Under the pieces are notes generated by a model. That model was given only the letters and a program-made list of their open reading frames with translations, had not been told where the DNA came from and searched no databases. A program made the translations under genes and the position numbers. A stretch of DNA of 64,000 bases from assembly GCA_051747965.1 (NCBI GenBank), contig JBNJGS010000005.1:1-64000 (forward strand). The letters are read 5' to 3'. Below, one piece after another: positions 20,301-27,077 of this stretch (its first letter is position 1; every line of letters begins with the position of its first letter). The stretch is from JAQIBY01 sp051747965 (lineage in GTDB: Bacteria > Bacteroidota > Bacteroidia > Bacteroidales > ML635J-15).

Positions 20301-20929
20301 GTACAACAAGCAGTACCGTTGACTTGTCAGCAATTGGCACGTATAACTGGACAGCTGCTATCACGTATGCTGCTGATATGAATGCAGACAATGATACCAT
20401 TGAAGGTTACATTGTAAACTTCGGTCAGGAAATCCAGTTCCCGGATGCTGTTAATGACACCATCTTTGTTACTGAATTCCCATATACCATTCAGCCGGAT
20501 GTAGTTTACACACCCGATTCAGCCAGTCTGAGTCCCGAATACCTCTGGGGCAGTGGTGAAACACTTTCCATGCTGCAGGTAAACGAAGAAGGCTGGTATT
20601 CTCTCACAGTAACCACTGAAGGTTGTTCTGTTGAAGACTCTGTCTTTATCAGACTTGATGTGGGTATTGATGATTTCAATACTGATGCACTTGCCGTATA
20701 TCCAAATCCGAATGATGGTCAGTTTACCGTTGACATGACGCTCAACGAACGTCAGGATGTTGTTCTGACTGTAATCTCAAGTCACGGCCAGGTAGTTCGC
20801 GAACTGAAGTTTGATGATGTTGACCAGATCAACGAAGCCATCAACATCAGTGATATGGCTGAAGGATTGTACAACCTGCAAATTACTGCCGGTGACAAAC
20901 AATTCAACCGTAAGATTACTGTAAGATAA
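14312..20929 (+). CDS. Very large secreted multidomain protein with T9SS type A sorting domain
   Basis: A 2205-residue exported protein with a signal peptide ending near TAQ (residues 1-25). Rough order: a lamin-tail-like domain (26-200); a choice-of-anchor J/cleaved-adhesin domain opening FPFEEGFED (206-363); two Ig-like repeats with ESGVTANDFTSPVTYT cores (364-549); a PPC-like domain (553-685); and two fibronectin III domains (687-867). This whole block is repeated at about 868-1548. A third J domain follows (1552-1727), then another fibronectin III, an acidic DSYGDGWNGA domain, a CARDB-like domain and the sorting domain from LAVYPNPNDGQF (2128) to KITVR. No catalytic domain is visible, so adhesion or matrix function is the best inference. 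Confidence 0.88.
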   Translation: MRKFILTPLIAILLSFGLTFNLTAQDLMITGVADGPLSGGTPKAIELYVVNDIPDLSDYGIDIAANGAASSGSPSIILPAEAATAGDFFYLSGTEQEFLDFFGFSPDLTSGSVSFNGDDAIELYQNGAVVDVFGEVGVDGTGETWDYLDGWGYRIDDATPAATFNDADWTFSGTNQLENGTTNETCDSPFPIGTFTMGGGCSPITTFPFEEGFEDVAMPDCWTILNEDGDSKEWDIYDSDANTGSQCAAVGYNASGNNDWLISPQISVSSDNLFVEFAAKSGSSTFLEDYNVLVSTTGTAPADFTTVLENVTSAPNSWEPKSYKLSDFGITSGTDIYVAIQCVSVDELRLQVDDFTIRETSTETDILTYSFPEETGAATIDDVNHTIDVEVGNGTDLTALVADFTLSTGATATVAGTTQESGVTANDFTSPVTYTVTAEDGTTTQDWVVTVTEATANTETDILTYSFPEETGAATIDDVNHTVDIEVAWDADITDLVADFTLSFGAFAEVGGVEQESGVTSNDFTSPVTYTITAEDGTTTQDWVVTVTQAPMPDGVDCANPMAITLPADLPYTDAGQSTCGMADDYNATSMGLYDGGEDFIYEITVASDVAVNITLTPTQTYSGVGLFEGCPDGDVMIDYSSNSSDTDHGLTDIILTAGTTYYIMVDSWPSPDCIDFDLTIEETCIAPSGVTADNLTESSALVSWTAGGLETDWNLEVSTTSIDPATETGDVFSGTVSTTPEEALSGLTAETDYYVYVQADCGSDWTAEYMFTTPAACPVVTGLTTTAIGTDVATLDWDALGTSEWNIKISDVSIDPETEAGNIEEVSATTSKPYTTTTALTPNTTYYFYVQATCGADWSAEGMFTTDCATVATFPFEEGFEDAWAGTPEAPQCWTAVNGIDGSYWEQSSTQVLNGDYSARTYNGFSSDNQADEWLITPALDLDAMTNPLLDFNGLSSNTPEGVNADMHIMILDAVYTDTTSLHANATEIDVVSFTEDWENYTLDLSAYSGVKYIAFHYYVTEADGASYNYMYIDDVSVREVSSETDFLTYSFAEQTGAAVIDDVNHTIDVEVGNGTDLTALVADFTISTAATATVAGTTQESGVTANDFTSPVTYTVTAEDGTTQDWVVTVTEAPILSETDIIDYSFPEETGAATIDDVNHTVDIEVAWNADITDLVAEYELSYGATAAVNDSTQESGVTSNDFTSPVTYTITAEDGTTTQDWVVTVTQGPAPLGANCNNPYTLELPAALTYEHLTQTTCGLGNVYEDTDMGNYDGGEDAVYEITVTSDVVVDITLDPLTTTYSGIGLFESCPDNNVLVVEDGSYSSDPKVLEGVLLSAGTYYIMIDTWPSPDCIPEYDLTIEQACPAPTGVEATDLTAETATISWMTGGLETDWNLKVSTTSIDPTVDAGDVFDGIVNTTPEEALTGLTAETDYYVYVQADCGSDWTAEYMFTTPAACPVITGLTTTAIGTDVATLDWDALGSTEWNIKISDVSIDPSTETGNIEEVTATTSKPYTTTTALTPNTTYYFYVQATCGADWSAEGMFTTECDVYTAPYTEDFENGGNIPDCWSQGASNVEVWDFTDDATGEHIGDGGTIIGSTNSGGYMAWVDDSSPHEVGTELLSPMIDISGLTTPELSFYLISNNEGDSNVDFSVDVYDGAAWNNDVFFSDTNTVNGGWEYFTVDLSTLTVTGPIQLRFVVDENNGTDFDDDVAIDDVKVDEAPSCPSPTNLNISSTTSTSASIGWTENGSAASWTIVYGDPGFDPETEGTTITADSNPYTLTGLTSATAYEAYVLADCGGELSDWTGPVSFMTDLCSVDDQCEFAFDLYDSYGDGWNGASIGIMQGGIEVATIEMTGGETDTVFNALCDGFVTDLVWYGGTYDDEISFTVYDPFGGEILNIDQADTITEGSVFFSFTSSCAEPITDLALVEPTSGIDCELTDSEVVPVQFDNVGETTIASGEIVNFTITSEGTPMIDEDITLSEDLLPGESWSGTTSSTVDLSAIGTYNWTAAITYAADMNADNDTIEGYIVNFGQEIQFPDAVNDTIFVTEFPYTIQPDVVYTPDSASLSPEYLWGSGETLSMLQVNEEGWYSLTVTTEGCSVEDSVFIRLDVGIDDFNTDALAVYPNPNDGQFTVDMTLNERQDVVLTVISSHGQVVRELKFDDVDQINEAINISDMAEGLYNLQITAGDKQFNRKITVR
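15400..18961 (+). repeat. 2046-bp internal segmental duplication within the T9SS gene
   Basis: Matching landmarks recur at a constant offset of 2046 bases (682 codons). The Ig-like core at 15441 reappears at 17487 and the fibronectin segment at 16561 reappears at 18607. Copy 1 spans about 15400-16915 and copy 2 about 17446-18961. Some parts, such as 16800-16915, are nearly identical at the DNA level, while the PPC-like domain has diverged more. The Ig-like units are also duplicated within each copy. Confidence 0.85.
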
Positions 20930-20960
20930 TTTCAAAAACACCTAACAAACTCTATAAAGA

Positions 20961-20996
20961 AACATCCCGGCGAAATCGCCGGGATGTTTTTTTTTG
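20961..20996 (+). terminator. Rho-independent terminator of the large T9SS gene
   Basis: AACATCCCGGCG, an AAAT loop and CGCCGGGATGTT form a perfect twelve-base stem that runs into a nine-T tract, 32 bases after the stop codon. Confidence 0.9.
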
Positions 20997-21030
20997 TACC
21001 CGCGCTGACCTGCAGGGTCTTCCCCATCAA

Positions 21031-21130
21031 NNNNNNNNNNNNNNNNNNNNNNNNNNNNNNNNNNNNNNNNNNNNNNNNNNNNNNNNNNNNNNNNNNNNNN
21101 NNNNNNNNNNNNNNNNNNNNNNNNNNNNNN
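21031..21130. other. Assembly gap (100 N) in intergenic repeat
   Basis: Exactly 100 N. The bases just left of it (GCGCTGACCTGCAGGGTC...CCCCATCAA) resemble those at 21216-21250 right of it (GCGCTGGTT...CAGGGTCGGCCCCATTAA), so the gap probably lies between two diverged copies of a repeat. Confidence 0.9.
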
Positions 21131-21143
21131 GGGATAGAAGCGG

Positions 21144-21177
21144 TATCCTTTGAGCGTCATCATTTCGACGCTCAAAG
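21144..21177. repeat. Hairpin next to the second gap
   Basis: TTTGAGCGTC and GACGCTCAAA form a perfect ten-base stem around an eight-base loop, extended by TATC/GATA. There is no T tract, so it is not a standard terminator. Confidence 0.6.
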
Positions 21178-21196
21178 ATACAAGCGGATAGCCCGA

Positions 21197-21337
21197 CCGT
21201 TTTTGTTTTCAGGCTGCGCTGGTTGCAAAACCTTCAGGGTCGGCCCCATTAAAACATGTTTGTTGAATTTGAAAAGAATAGTACAGTGAGGAATTGGAGC
21301 GACCCTGAAGGTTAAAGCCAGGCGAAAACAAAAACGG
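21197..21337. repeat. Long inverted repeat downstream of mutS
   Basis: Two nested pairs of perfect arms: CCGTTTTTGTTTTC (21197-21210) with its complement at 21324-21337, and AACCTTCAGGGTC (21229-21241) with its complement at 21301-21313. The loop of about 60 bases has no evident gene. The rest of 20997-21383 also holds no supportable coding sequence. Confidence 0.8.
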
Positions 21338-21383
21338 GCACGCCCAAATAAATCAAAAAGAATAATACGGTTCTAAAAAGGGA

Positions 21384-23993
21384 CTACAAACCCGACAATT
21401 TCTTGATTTCATTGAGCTTATTGAGGGCATCAACCGGAGTAAGGTTGTTAACGTCAATGTCTTTGATCTGATCGCGAATATCTTTGAGTACCGGATCATC
21501 CAACTGAAACATGCTCATTTGCATACCTTCCCTCTCATTTCTGATTTTATTGGTTGGCCGGCTCATTTTTTTATCTGTAGAAGCAGATTCCAGTTGACCG
21601 AGAATTTCATCGGCCCTGCGAACAACAGAGGGCGGCATACCGGCCATACGGGCAACATGAATACCGAAACTATGCTCACTGCCACCAGGCTCCAGGGTTC
21701 TGAGAAACAGAATATTGTTTGCAACTTCTTTCACAGAAACATTGAAATTTCTGATGCGGGAGAAGGATTTCTCCATCTCATTCAACTCATGGTAATGCGT
21801 GGCAAACATGGTTTTCGCATGTGCTCTGGGATGCTCATGGATATACTCTGCTATTGCCCAGGCAATACTGATACCATCATAGGTACTTGTTCCCCGGCCA
21901 AGCTCATCCAGCAAAATCAGGCTTCGTTCACTTACATTATTCAGAATATTGGCGGCTTCGTTCATTTCCACCATAAAGGTAGATTCGCCAAGAGATATAT
22001 TATCCGAGGCCCCTACCCTGGTAAATATTTTATCAACTACACCCAGGTTGGCAGCTTTGGCGGGCACAAAGCATCCGGCCTGTGCCATCAGCATTATGAG
22101 AGCTGTTTGCCGCAGCAAAGCAGATTTCCCGGACATGTTTGGGCCGGTAATCATCATAATTTGCTGATTATCATTATCCAGTAAAACGTCATTGGCTACA
22201 TATTCCTCATCGGCCGGCAATTGCTGTTCGATAACCGGATGCCTGCCCTGCTGAATATCCAGCATCAGGGAATCATTGATATTGGGTTTGGAATAATTAT
22301 TCTCTTCTGATGCTCCGGCAAAAGAACAAAGGCAATCAATTTTCGCAATGAGTGAAGCATTGAGCTGGATTGCTTCTGTATATTCACTCAGAGCCAAAAC
22401 GAGTTCTGTGAACAATCTTTGTTCAAGCTCCATGATTTTCTCTTCAGCACCCAGAATTTTTGACTCATACATTTTGAGCTCATCATTGATGTAACGCTCG
22501 GCGCTGACAAGTGTCTGCCGTCGTACCCAGTCGTCAGGCACTTTATCTTTATGGGTATTTCTGACTTCGAAATAATATCCGAAGACATTGTTATATCCCA
22601 CTTTCAGACTGCTGATACCGGTTTTTTGGGCCTGCTCCTGCTGCATCTGAAGCAAATAATCTTTACCGGAATGTGCTATGTGGCGCAATTCATCCAGTTC
22701 TTCAGACACGCCATCGGCAATGACCTGTCCTTTATTTATCTGCACGGGAGGATCTTCTTTTATTTCGCTCTCAATTCTGTCACGAATTTCAGCACAGGGA
22801 TTCATTTGGTCGGCAATCTGTCTTAACTCCGGATCATCAAGTATACTCAAACTTTCTTTGATGGGTTCTATGGCATGGAAGGCCGATTTGAACTGATTGA
22901 TTTCCCGTGGGTTGACTTTCCCAACAGCCACTTTGGAAATGAGCCTTTCGAGATCACCGATTTTGGAAAAATGACCTGCAAGCAAGGCACTCAGATCTGC
23001 GTGTTCTATAAGGTATTCAACCCCATTGAGACGTTGCGTGATTTTCTTTATATCCAGCAATGGAAAAGCAAGCCAGCGTTTAAGCATTCTGGCACCCATG
23101 GCTGTTTTTGTTCGGTCCAGCACATCAACCAGCGCTTTACCGCCGGCATTCAATGGCTGGAATATTTCCAGATTATTGATGGTGAATCTGTCGAGCCAGA
23201 CATAATTATCTTCGGTGAGGCGGGTAATACCGGATATATGATCAATCTGTCTGTGCTCGGTCATTTCCAGATAATTCATAATGGCTCCGGCAGCAACAAT
23301 CCCGGCTTTAGCATCCTCAACCCCAAAACCTTTCAGATTTTTGGTTTTGAAATGGTTTAACAGGCGGTCATAAGCATTCTCCAGAGTAAACACCCATTCA
23401 TCCAGCGGGTAGGCGATATACCTGTCAGCAAACAAGTCTTCAATTTCGGATTTTTTGGATCGTTGATACAGAACCTCCCTGGGATTCATGCTTTGCAGCA
23501 ACTTGTCGGCATATTCTCCATTGCCTTCAGCAAGCAAAAATTCACCGGTTGATATGTCAAGGAAAGCAAGCCCGGTTTTTGGTTTCCCAAAATAAACACA
23601 GGCCAGAAAATTATTTTCTCTGTGTTCAAGCACATTTTCGTGCATAGATACTCCGGGTGTGACCAGTTCGGTAATTCCCCTTTTGACAACATTTTTGGTT
23701 TGTTTGGGATCTTCCAGTTGTTCACAAATGGCAACCCGCTGTCCGGCACGCACAAGTTTTGGCAGATATGTATCCAGCGCATGATAAGGGAATCCGGCAA
23801 GATCAACTGCGGATGCAGAACCATTGGATCGTTTGGTAAGGGTAATACCCAGAATCCGTGAAACTTCTATGGCATCTGATTCAAACGTTTCATAAAAATC
23901 ACCTACACGAAACAGGAGTATCGCATCAGGATGCTTTCCTTTGATGCGATAGTATTGATCCATCAGTGGTGTCTTGCTGGATTTTTTTGCCAT
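21384..23993 (-). CDS. mutS: DNA mismatch repair protein MutS
   Basis: An 869-residue, full-length MutS. The mismatch-reading Phe-x-Glu motif is present as GDFYETF (F33, E35). The C-terminal ATPase has Walker A TGPNMSGKS near residues 616-624 and an STFMVEMNEAANIL-type signature. Its Walker B follows as LILLDELGRGTSTYDG, and the dimer/helix-turn-helix end is intact. MutS dimers find mismatches and recruit MutL. The gene is monocistronic on the minus strand, with a promoter just upstream, and its downstream side is the repeat-rich gap region. Confidence 0.97.
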   Translation of the reverse strand: MAKKSSKTPLMDQYYRIKGKHPDAILLFRVGDFYETFESDAIEVSRILGITLTKRSNGSASAVDLAGFPYHALDTYLPKLVRAGQRVAICEQLEDPKQTKNVVKRGITELVTPGVSMHENVLEHRENNFLACVYFGKPKTGLAFLDISTGEFLLAEGNGEYADKLLQSMNPREVLYQRSKKSEIEDLFADRYIAYPLDEWVFTLENAYDRLLNHFKTKNLKGFGVEDAKAGIVAAGAIMNYLEMTEHRQIDHISGITRLTEDNYVWLDRFTINNLEIFQPLNAGGKALVDVLDRTKTAMGARMLKRWLAFPLLDIKKITQRLNGVEYLIEHADLSALLAGHFSKIGDLERLISKVAVGKVNPREINQFKSAFHAIEPIKESLSILDDPELRQIADQMNPCAEIRDRIESEIKEDPPVQINKGQVIADGVSEELDELRHIAHSGKDYLLQMQQEQAQKTGISSLKVGYNNVFGYYFEVRNTHKDKVPDDWVRRQTLVSAERYINDELKMYESKILGAEEKIMELEQRLFTELVLALSEYTEAIQLNASLIAKIDCLCSFAGASEENNYSKPNINDSLMLDIQQGRHPVIEQQLPADEEYVANDVLLDNDNQQIMMITGPNMSGKSALLRQTALIMLMAQAGCFVPAKAANLGVVDKIFTRVGASDNISLGESTFMVEMNEAANILNNVSERSLILLDELGRGTSTYDGISIAWAIAEYIHEHPRAHAKTMFATHYHELNEMEKSFSRIRNFNVSVKEVANNILFLRTLEPGGSEHSFGIHVARMAGMPPSVVRRADEILGQLESASTDKKMSRPTNKIRNEREGMQMSMFQLDDPVLKDIRDQIKDIDVNNLTPVDALNKLNEIKKLSGL

Positions 23994-24010
23994 ATACTTT
24001 TACTTTCAGA

Positions 24011-24041
24011 CAAAAATACGAGAATTTATGTCTGAATAAAA
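24011..24041 (-). promoter_or_regulatory. Promoter of mutS
   Basis: On the minus strand TTTT (24041-24038), a 19-base spacer and TATTTTTG (24018-24011), an exact -7 box. The mutS ATG is 18 bases downstream, implying a very short leader. Confidence 0.55.
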
Positions 24042-24072
24042 AAAAGAAACCCGCTTTTATCAACAGATTATT

Positions 24073-24495
24073 TTACCTGTAGCGCAACCAGGTTTGTGTG
24101 CGGTAAACCGGGCCGATGTATCCACGAACACTCAGTTTTTTATCACCTTCAGCCCAGATTTTGCATTTGTATAATTTGCCGTTCTCCGGGTCTAGTATGC
24201 CGTCTTTGCCTTCCCATTTTCCCCGCTTTTGTTCCAGACCGTTGATGATCTGCATGCCTTCGATTGGTTTATCTTTAAGCTTACCGGTACATTCGGTACA
24301 CAGGGGATTGTCCTCTTCTTTATCAATGAGTTTAACTATCTCACCATACAGCATACCATTGGCTTTATAAACACGGACAATTGACTTGGCCTTACCGGTA
24401 TCGTCATCGATTGTTTTCCACAGGCCTTCCACTGACTGAGCAGAAAGAAGGAATGGGAAAATGAACAAAAAGATCAGAAAGCTTAATTTTTTCAT
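24073..24495 (-). CDS. DUF2147 domain-containing exported protein
   Basis: A 140-residue protein with a clear signal peptide (residues 1-19, ending LLSAQ). The mature part, from VEGLWKTIDDDTGKAKS onward, is a DUF2147 domain: the GLWKT opening, a paired cysteine motif NPLCTECTGK, a GMQIINGL segment and the closing TQTWLRYR strand. The family is a periplasmic or surface lipocalin-like beta-barrel of unknown function, with all these landmarks conserved here. It stands alone on the minus strand upstream of mutS. Confidence 0.88.
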   Translation of the reverse strand: MKKLSFLIFLFIFPFLLSAQSVEGLWKTIDDDTGKAKSIVRVYKANGMLYGEIVKLIDKEEDNPLCTECTGKLKDKPIEGMQIINGLEQKRGKWEGKDGILDPENGKLYKCKIWAEGDKKLSVRGYIGPVYRTQTWLRYR

Positions 24496-24735
24496 AGCGA
24501 TTGTTATTTATTGCAAAATACAAAAAATAACATTAATTGCATTGCGAATCACCATTTTGATGGTGTCGTACATTTGCCGGAAAAAATTATCAACTTTCAG
24601 GCAGGATAAAAAGCAGGAATAAATACCAGTCCATCTGCCTGTTTCAATGCCACTTACCATACTTCACCATTTATTAAACATGTTTTTATGGTAAAATCTC
24701 TGATAAAAAATATTTTTTTTACGCAAATCTTCTTT

Positions 24736-24743
24736 TAGGTTTG
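24736..24743 (+). promoter_or_regulatory. -7 element for the saccharopine dehydrogenase-family gene
   Basis: TAGGTTTG is an exact TAnnTTTG box 26 bases before the ATG. A T-rich run lies where the -33 box should be but lacks the G. The remaining 24496-24735 shows nothing recognisable. Confidence 0.5.
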
Positions 24744-24769
24744 TTAAAACAAATAACTATAGTGACGAA

Positions 24770-26107
24770 ATGAAACGAATACTGATTTTAGGTGCAGGAC
24801 TATCAGCCACCAGCCTGATAAACTATCTGCTCGAACACGCTGAAACCGAAGACTGGCATATTCGTCTGGGAGACATGGATGACAAACTGGCTGCTTCAAA
24901 AATCAACGGACATCCCCGTGGAGAATCATTTCAATTTGATGTGGATGATGAAAATCAACTGGCCCGTGAGATTAAATCCTGTGACATTACTGTTTCCCTA
25001 TTACCGGCTAAATTCCATTCCCTGGTTGCCAGGGCATGTGTGGATTTAAACAAGCATATGGTAACAGCTTCCTATGTTTCTAAGGAGATGAAGGCACTGG
25101 ACCGGGAAGCCAGGGAAAAGGGTCTCACGTTGCTCAATGAGCTTGGCGTTGATCCGGGCATTGATCATATGTCTGCCATGCGGGTAATTGATAAAATAAG
25201 AAATGATGGTGGCAAATTGCAGGTATTCAAATCGAGTACAGGCGGCCTGATAGCACCGGAATATGACAACAACCCATGGAATTACAAATTCACATGGAAT
25301 CCCCGCAATGTGGTACTGGCCGGGCAGGCTACAGCCTGTTTTATCCGCAACGGCAGGTATAAGTATATCCCCTATCATCAGCTATTCAAAAGAACAGAAA
25401 AAACCAGTGTTCTGGATTTTGGAGAATTTGAAGTATATCCTAACCGGGATTCACTTTCATACCGTGAAATCTATGGACTGGAAGACATCCCGACAATTTT
25501 CAGGGGCACCATGCGCCGCCCGGGGTACTGCGAAGCATGGAATGTATTTGTTCAACTCGGCATGACCGACGACAGCATTGAATACGTGGGTGATAAAGAG
25601 ACAACCTACCGGGATTTTATCAATTCATTTTTGAGATATCAACCTGACATTTTGGTTGAAGATAAGCTTTGTGAATTCATGAATCTTGATCCTGAAGGTG
25701 AAATTATGAAAAAACTCATCTGGCTTGGTATTTTTGATAAACGCCCGATTGGAATTTCCGGAGCCAGTCCTGCTCAGATTCTGCAAAAACTACTGGAAGA
25801 AAAATGGGCACTGGAAGAAAATGACAAGGATATGATTGTCATGCAGCACAAATTCGAGTATGAGCTCAATGGTGAACGGAAAGGCCTCAAATCCAGCTTT
25901 GCTTACATTGGCAAATCCCAAAAGGAAACAGCCATGGCCATCACGGTAGGTACACCTGCAGCCATTGCTGTACGCCTGCTGGCAAAAGGAGAAATCAAAC
26001 TCACAGGTGTTCATACTCCGGTTGTCCCGGAATTATATAATCCCATCCTTGACGAACTGGAAAAATACGATATAAAATTCATTGAAGAAGAAATGCCTGT
26101 AGAATAA
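24770..26107 (+). CDS. Saccharopine dehydrogenase family protein
   Basis: A 445-residue NAD(P)-dependent enzyme. The N-terminal Rossmann motif RILILGAGLSATSLINYLL is followed by DVDDENQLAREIKSCDITVSLLPA and a SYVSKEMKALDREA segment. Next comes ELGVDPGIDHMSA, all typical of saccharopine reductase/dehydrogenase (Lys9-like) proteins. The C-terminal domain (GVHTPVVPELYNPILDEL) is the family's substrate domain. In lysine metabolism the enzyme joins or splits glutamate and aminoadipate semialdehyde, but many bacterial homologues act on other carboxylated amino acids such as carboxynorspermidine, so the substrate is not certain. Monocistronic, with its own promoter and terminator. Confidence 0.88.
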   Translation: MKRILILGAGLSATSLINYLLEHAETEDWHIRLGDMDDKLAASKINGHPRGESFQFDVDDENQLAREIKSCDITVSLLPAKFHSLVARACVDLNKHMVTASYVSKEMKALDREAREKGLTLLNELGVDPGIDHMSAMRVIDKIRNDGGKLQVFKSSTGGLIAPEYDNNPWNYKFTWNPRNVVLAGQATACFIRNGRYKYIPYHQLFKRTEKTSVLDFGEFEVYPNRDSLSYREIYGLEDIPTIFRGTMRRPGYCEAWNVFVQLGMTDDSIEYVGDKETTYRDFINSFLRYQPDILVEDKLCEFMNLDPEGEIMKKLIWLGIFDKRPIGISGASPAQILQKLLEEKWALEENDKDMIVMQHKFEYELNGERKGLKSSFAYIGKSQKETAMAITVGTPAAIAVRLLAKGEIKLTGVHTPVVPELYNPILDELEKYDIKFIEEEMPVE

Positions 26108-26128
26108 CCTGCATTCACATTCTTAAGG

Positions 26129-26162
26129 ACAGCGGCTTGTTGCAAGGCCGCTGTTTTTGTTT
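26129..26162 (+). terminator. Terminator between convergent genes
   Basis: ACAGCGGC and GCCGCTGT form a perfect eight-base stem around a ten-base loop, followed by TTTTTGTTT, 21 bases after the saccharopine dehydrogenase stop. Confidence 0.82.
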
Positions 26163-26186
26163 AAAGGGTTCGGTACATTGCGGGCA

Positions 26187-26648
26187 TTACTGCCTGACAA
26201 TCTTGATTGTCTGTGCTTTTGAATCTGCTGAATGCAGCTCAAGAAAATAAACTCCGGGTGCCAAACCACTGACAGAGAACTGACAAAATCCTGTTTCACT
26301 GCTTTCTTCCAGAAGGAACTCGCCCCTGAGCCCGTACAGTTTCACTGAAAAATCATCGCCGGCATCATATTTTATTACCAGCAGGTCACTTACCGGATTG
26401 GGATATACTTCAAAATTCTGAGTTTCAGGTTCCTCACAAATATCCATTACGTACATAGCCGGTTGATGATAGCCTTGTGTCAGCACAAATTCACTTTCTG
26501 AGAAACTTTCTGTAACAGGCTCACCCAGAGACCAGGAAACTGTCATATTTCCTGAGCCTCCTTCTCCCCCGCCCGGTGATAAGAGTTCTTGCGCCTGAAC
26601 AAGTACAGGCACAAATAACAAAAGCAGAAAAATACCCGGATGCTTCAT
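26187..26648 (-). CDS. Small exported protein with T9SS type A sorting domain
   Basis: A 153-residue protein from ATG 26648 (an in-frame ATG nine bases upstream is possible). A signal peptide ends near VQAQ. Only about 55 residues of cargo follow, containing MTVSWSLGEPVTES and TQGYHQPAMYV, a module often found at the front of Bacteroidota T9SS proteins. The rest is the type A sorting domain: FEVYPNPVSDLLVIKY, GVYFLEL and a basic end (KIVRQ). The cargo part is so short that the protein is almost only an address tag, so a structural or signalling role is more likely than enzymatic. Convergent with the saccharopine dehydrogenase gene. Confidence 0.82.
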   Translation of the reverse strand: MKHPGIFLLLLFVPVLVQAQELLSPGGGEGGSGNMTVSWSLGEPVTESFSESEFVLTQGYHQPAMYVMDICEEPETQNFEVYPNPVSDLLVIKYDAGDDFSVKLYGLRGEFLLEESSETGFCQFSVSGLAPGVYFLELHSADSKAQTIKIVRQ

Positions 26649-26742
26649 AATAATCATTTGTTACAGATAAAAATACAAAAGTTATTGCAGAGGAAGAAAT
26701 ACAGGCAGACCTTTTCCGCCCTCTTTATATAATTTCTTCTGA

Positions 26743-26942
26743 TTCTGCATTGTCTCAGACATTCATCAGCAACAGAAAGCCTGCACATTTGATTATGAAA
26801 TCCAGTATGAAGATGGAGAATGTTTTCGTGGCCGGGATGATGGTAATCCGGAAGAAATAAAATCGTGAAAGACGCCCATGCTAATGACTACCTGGTTCTG
26901 AACGATGAACAAAGTTCGGTAACATTCACCTTGCCGGGTTAG
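26743..26942 (+). pseudogene. Possible decayed coding fragment in a 420-base intergenic region
   Basis: Between the small T9SS gene and the histidine kinase there is no intact gene. Plus-strand translation of 26743-26865 gives a plausible protein segment (TFDYEIQYEDGECFRGRDDG) ending in a stop. A shifted frame, 26862-26939, then continues with another plausible segment (DAHANDYLVLNDEQSSVTF). The pair looks like one gene broken by a frameshift with both ends missing. No family is recognised and chance cannot be excluded. Nothing else is seen in 26649-27077. Confidence 0.25.
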
Positions 26943-27077
26943 TTCCCGAGAAAGCTTATTGCCACTAGAAGAATATTCAGTTGCCGGAATTAAATACAGA
27001 TTGCGGCAATTATTTTTATCTGGGAAACAGAAGGAAGTCTATTGCCAGCCTTCCCACTGTCATGATATCAGAAATCA

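Noticed and set aside
21519..22184. 221-codon open frame antisense to mutS
   Set aside because: Opposite strand of the most conserved part of MutS; no start signal or promoter.
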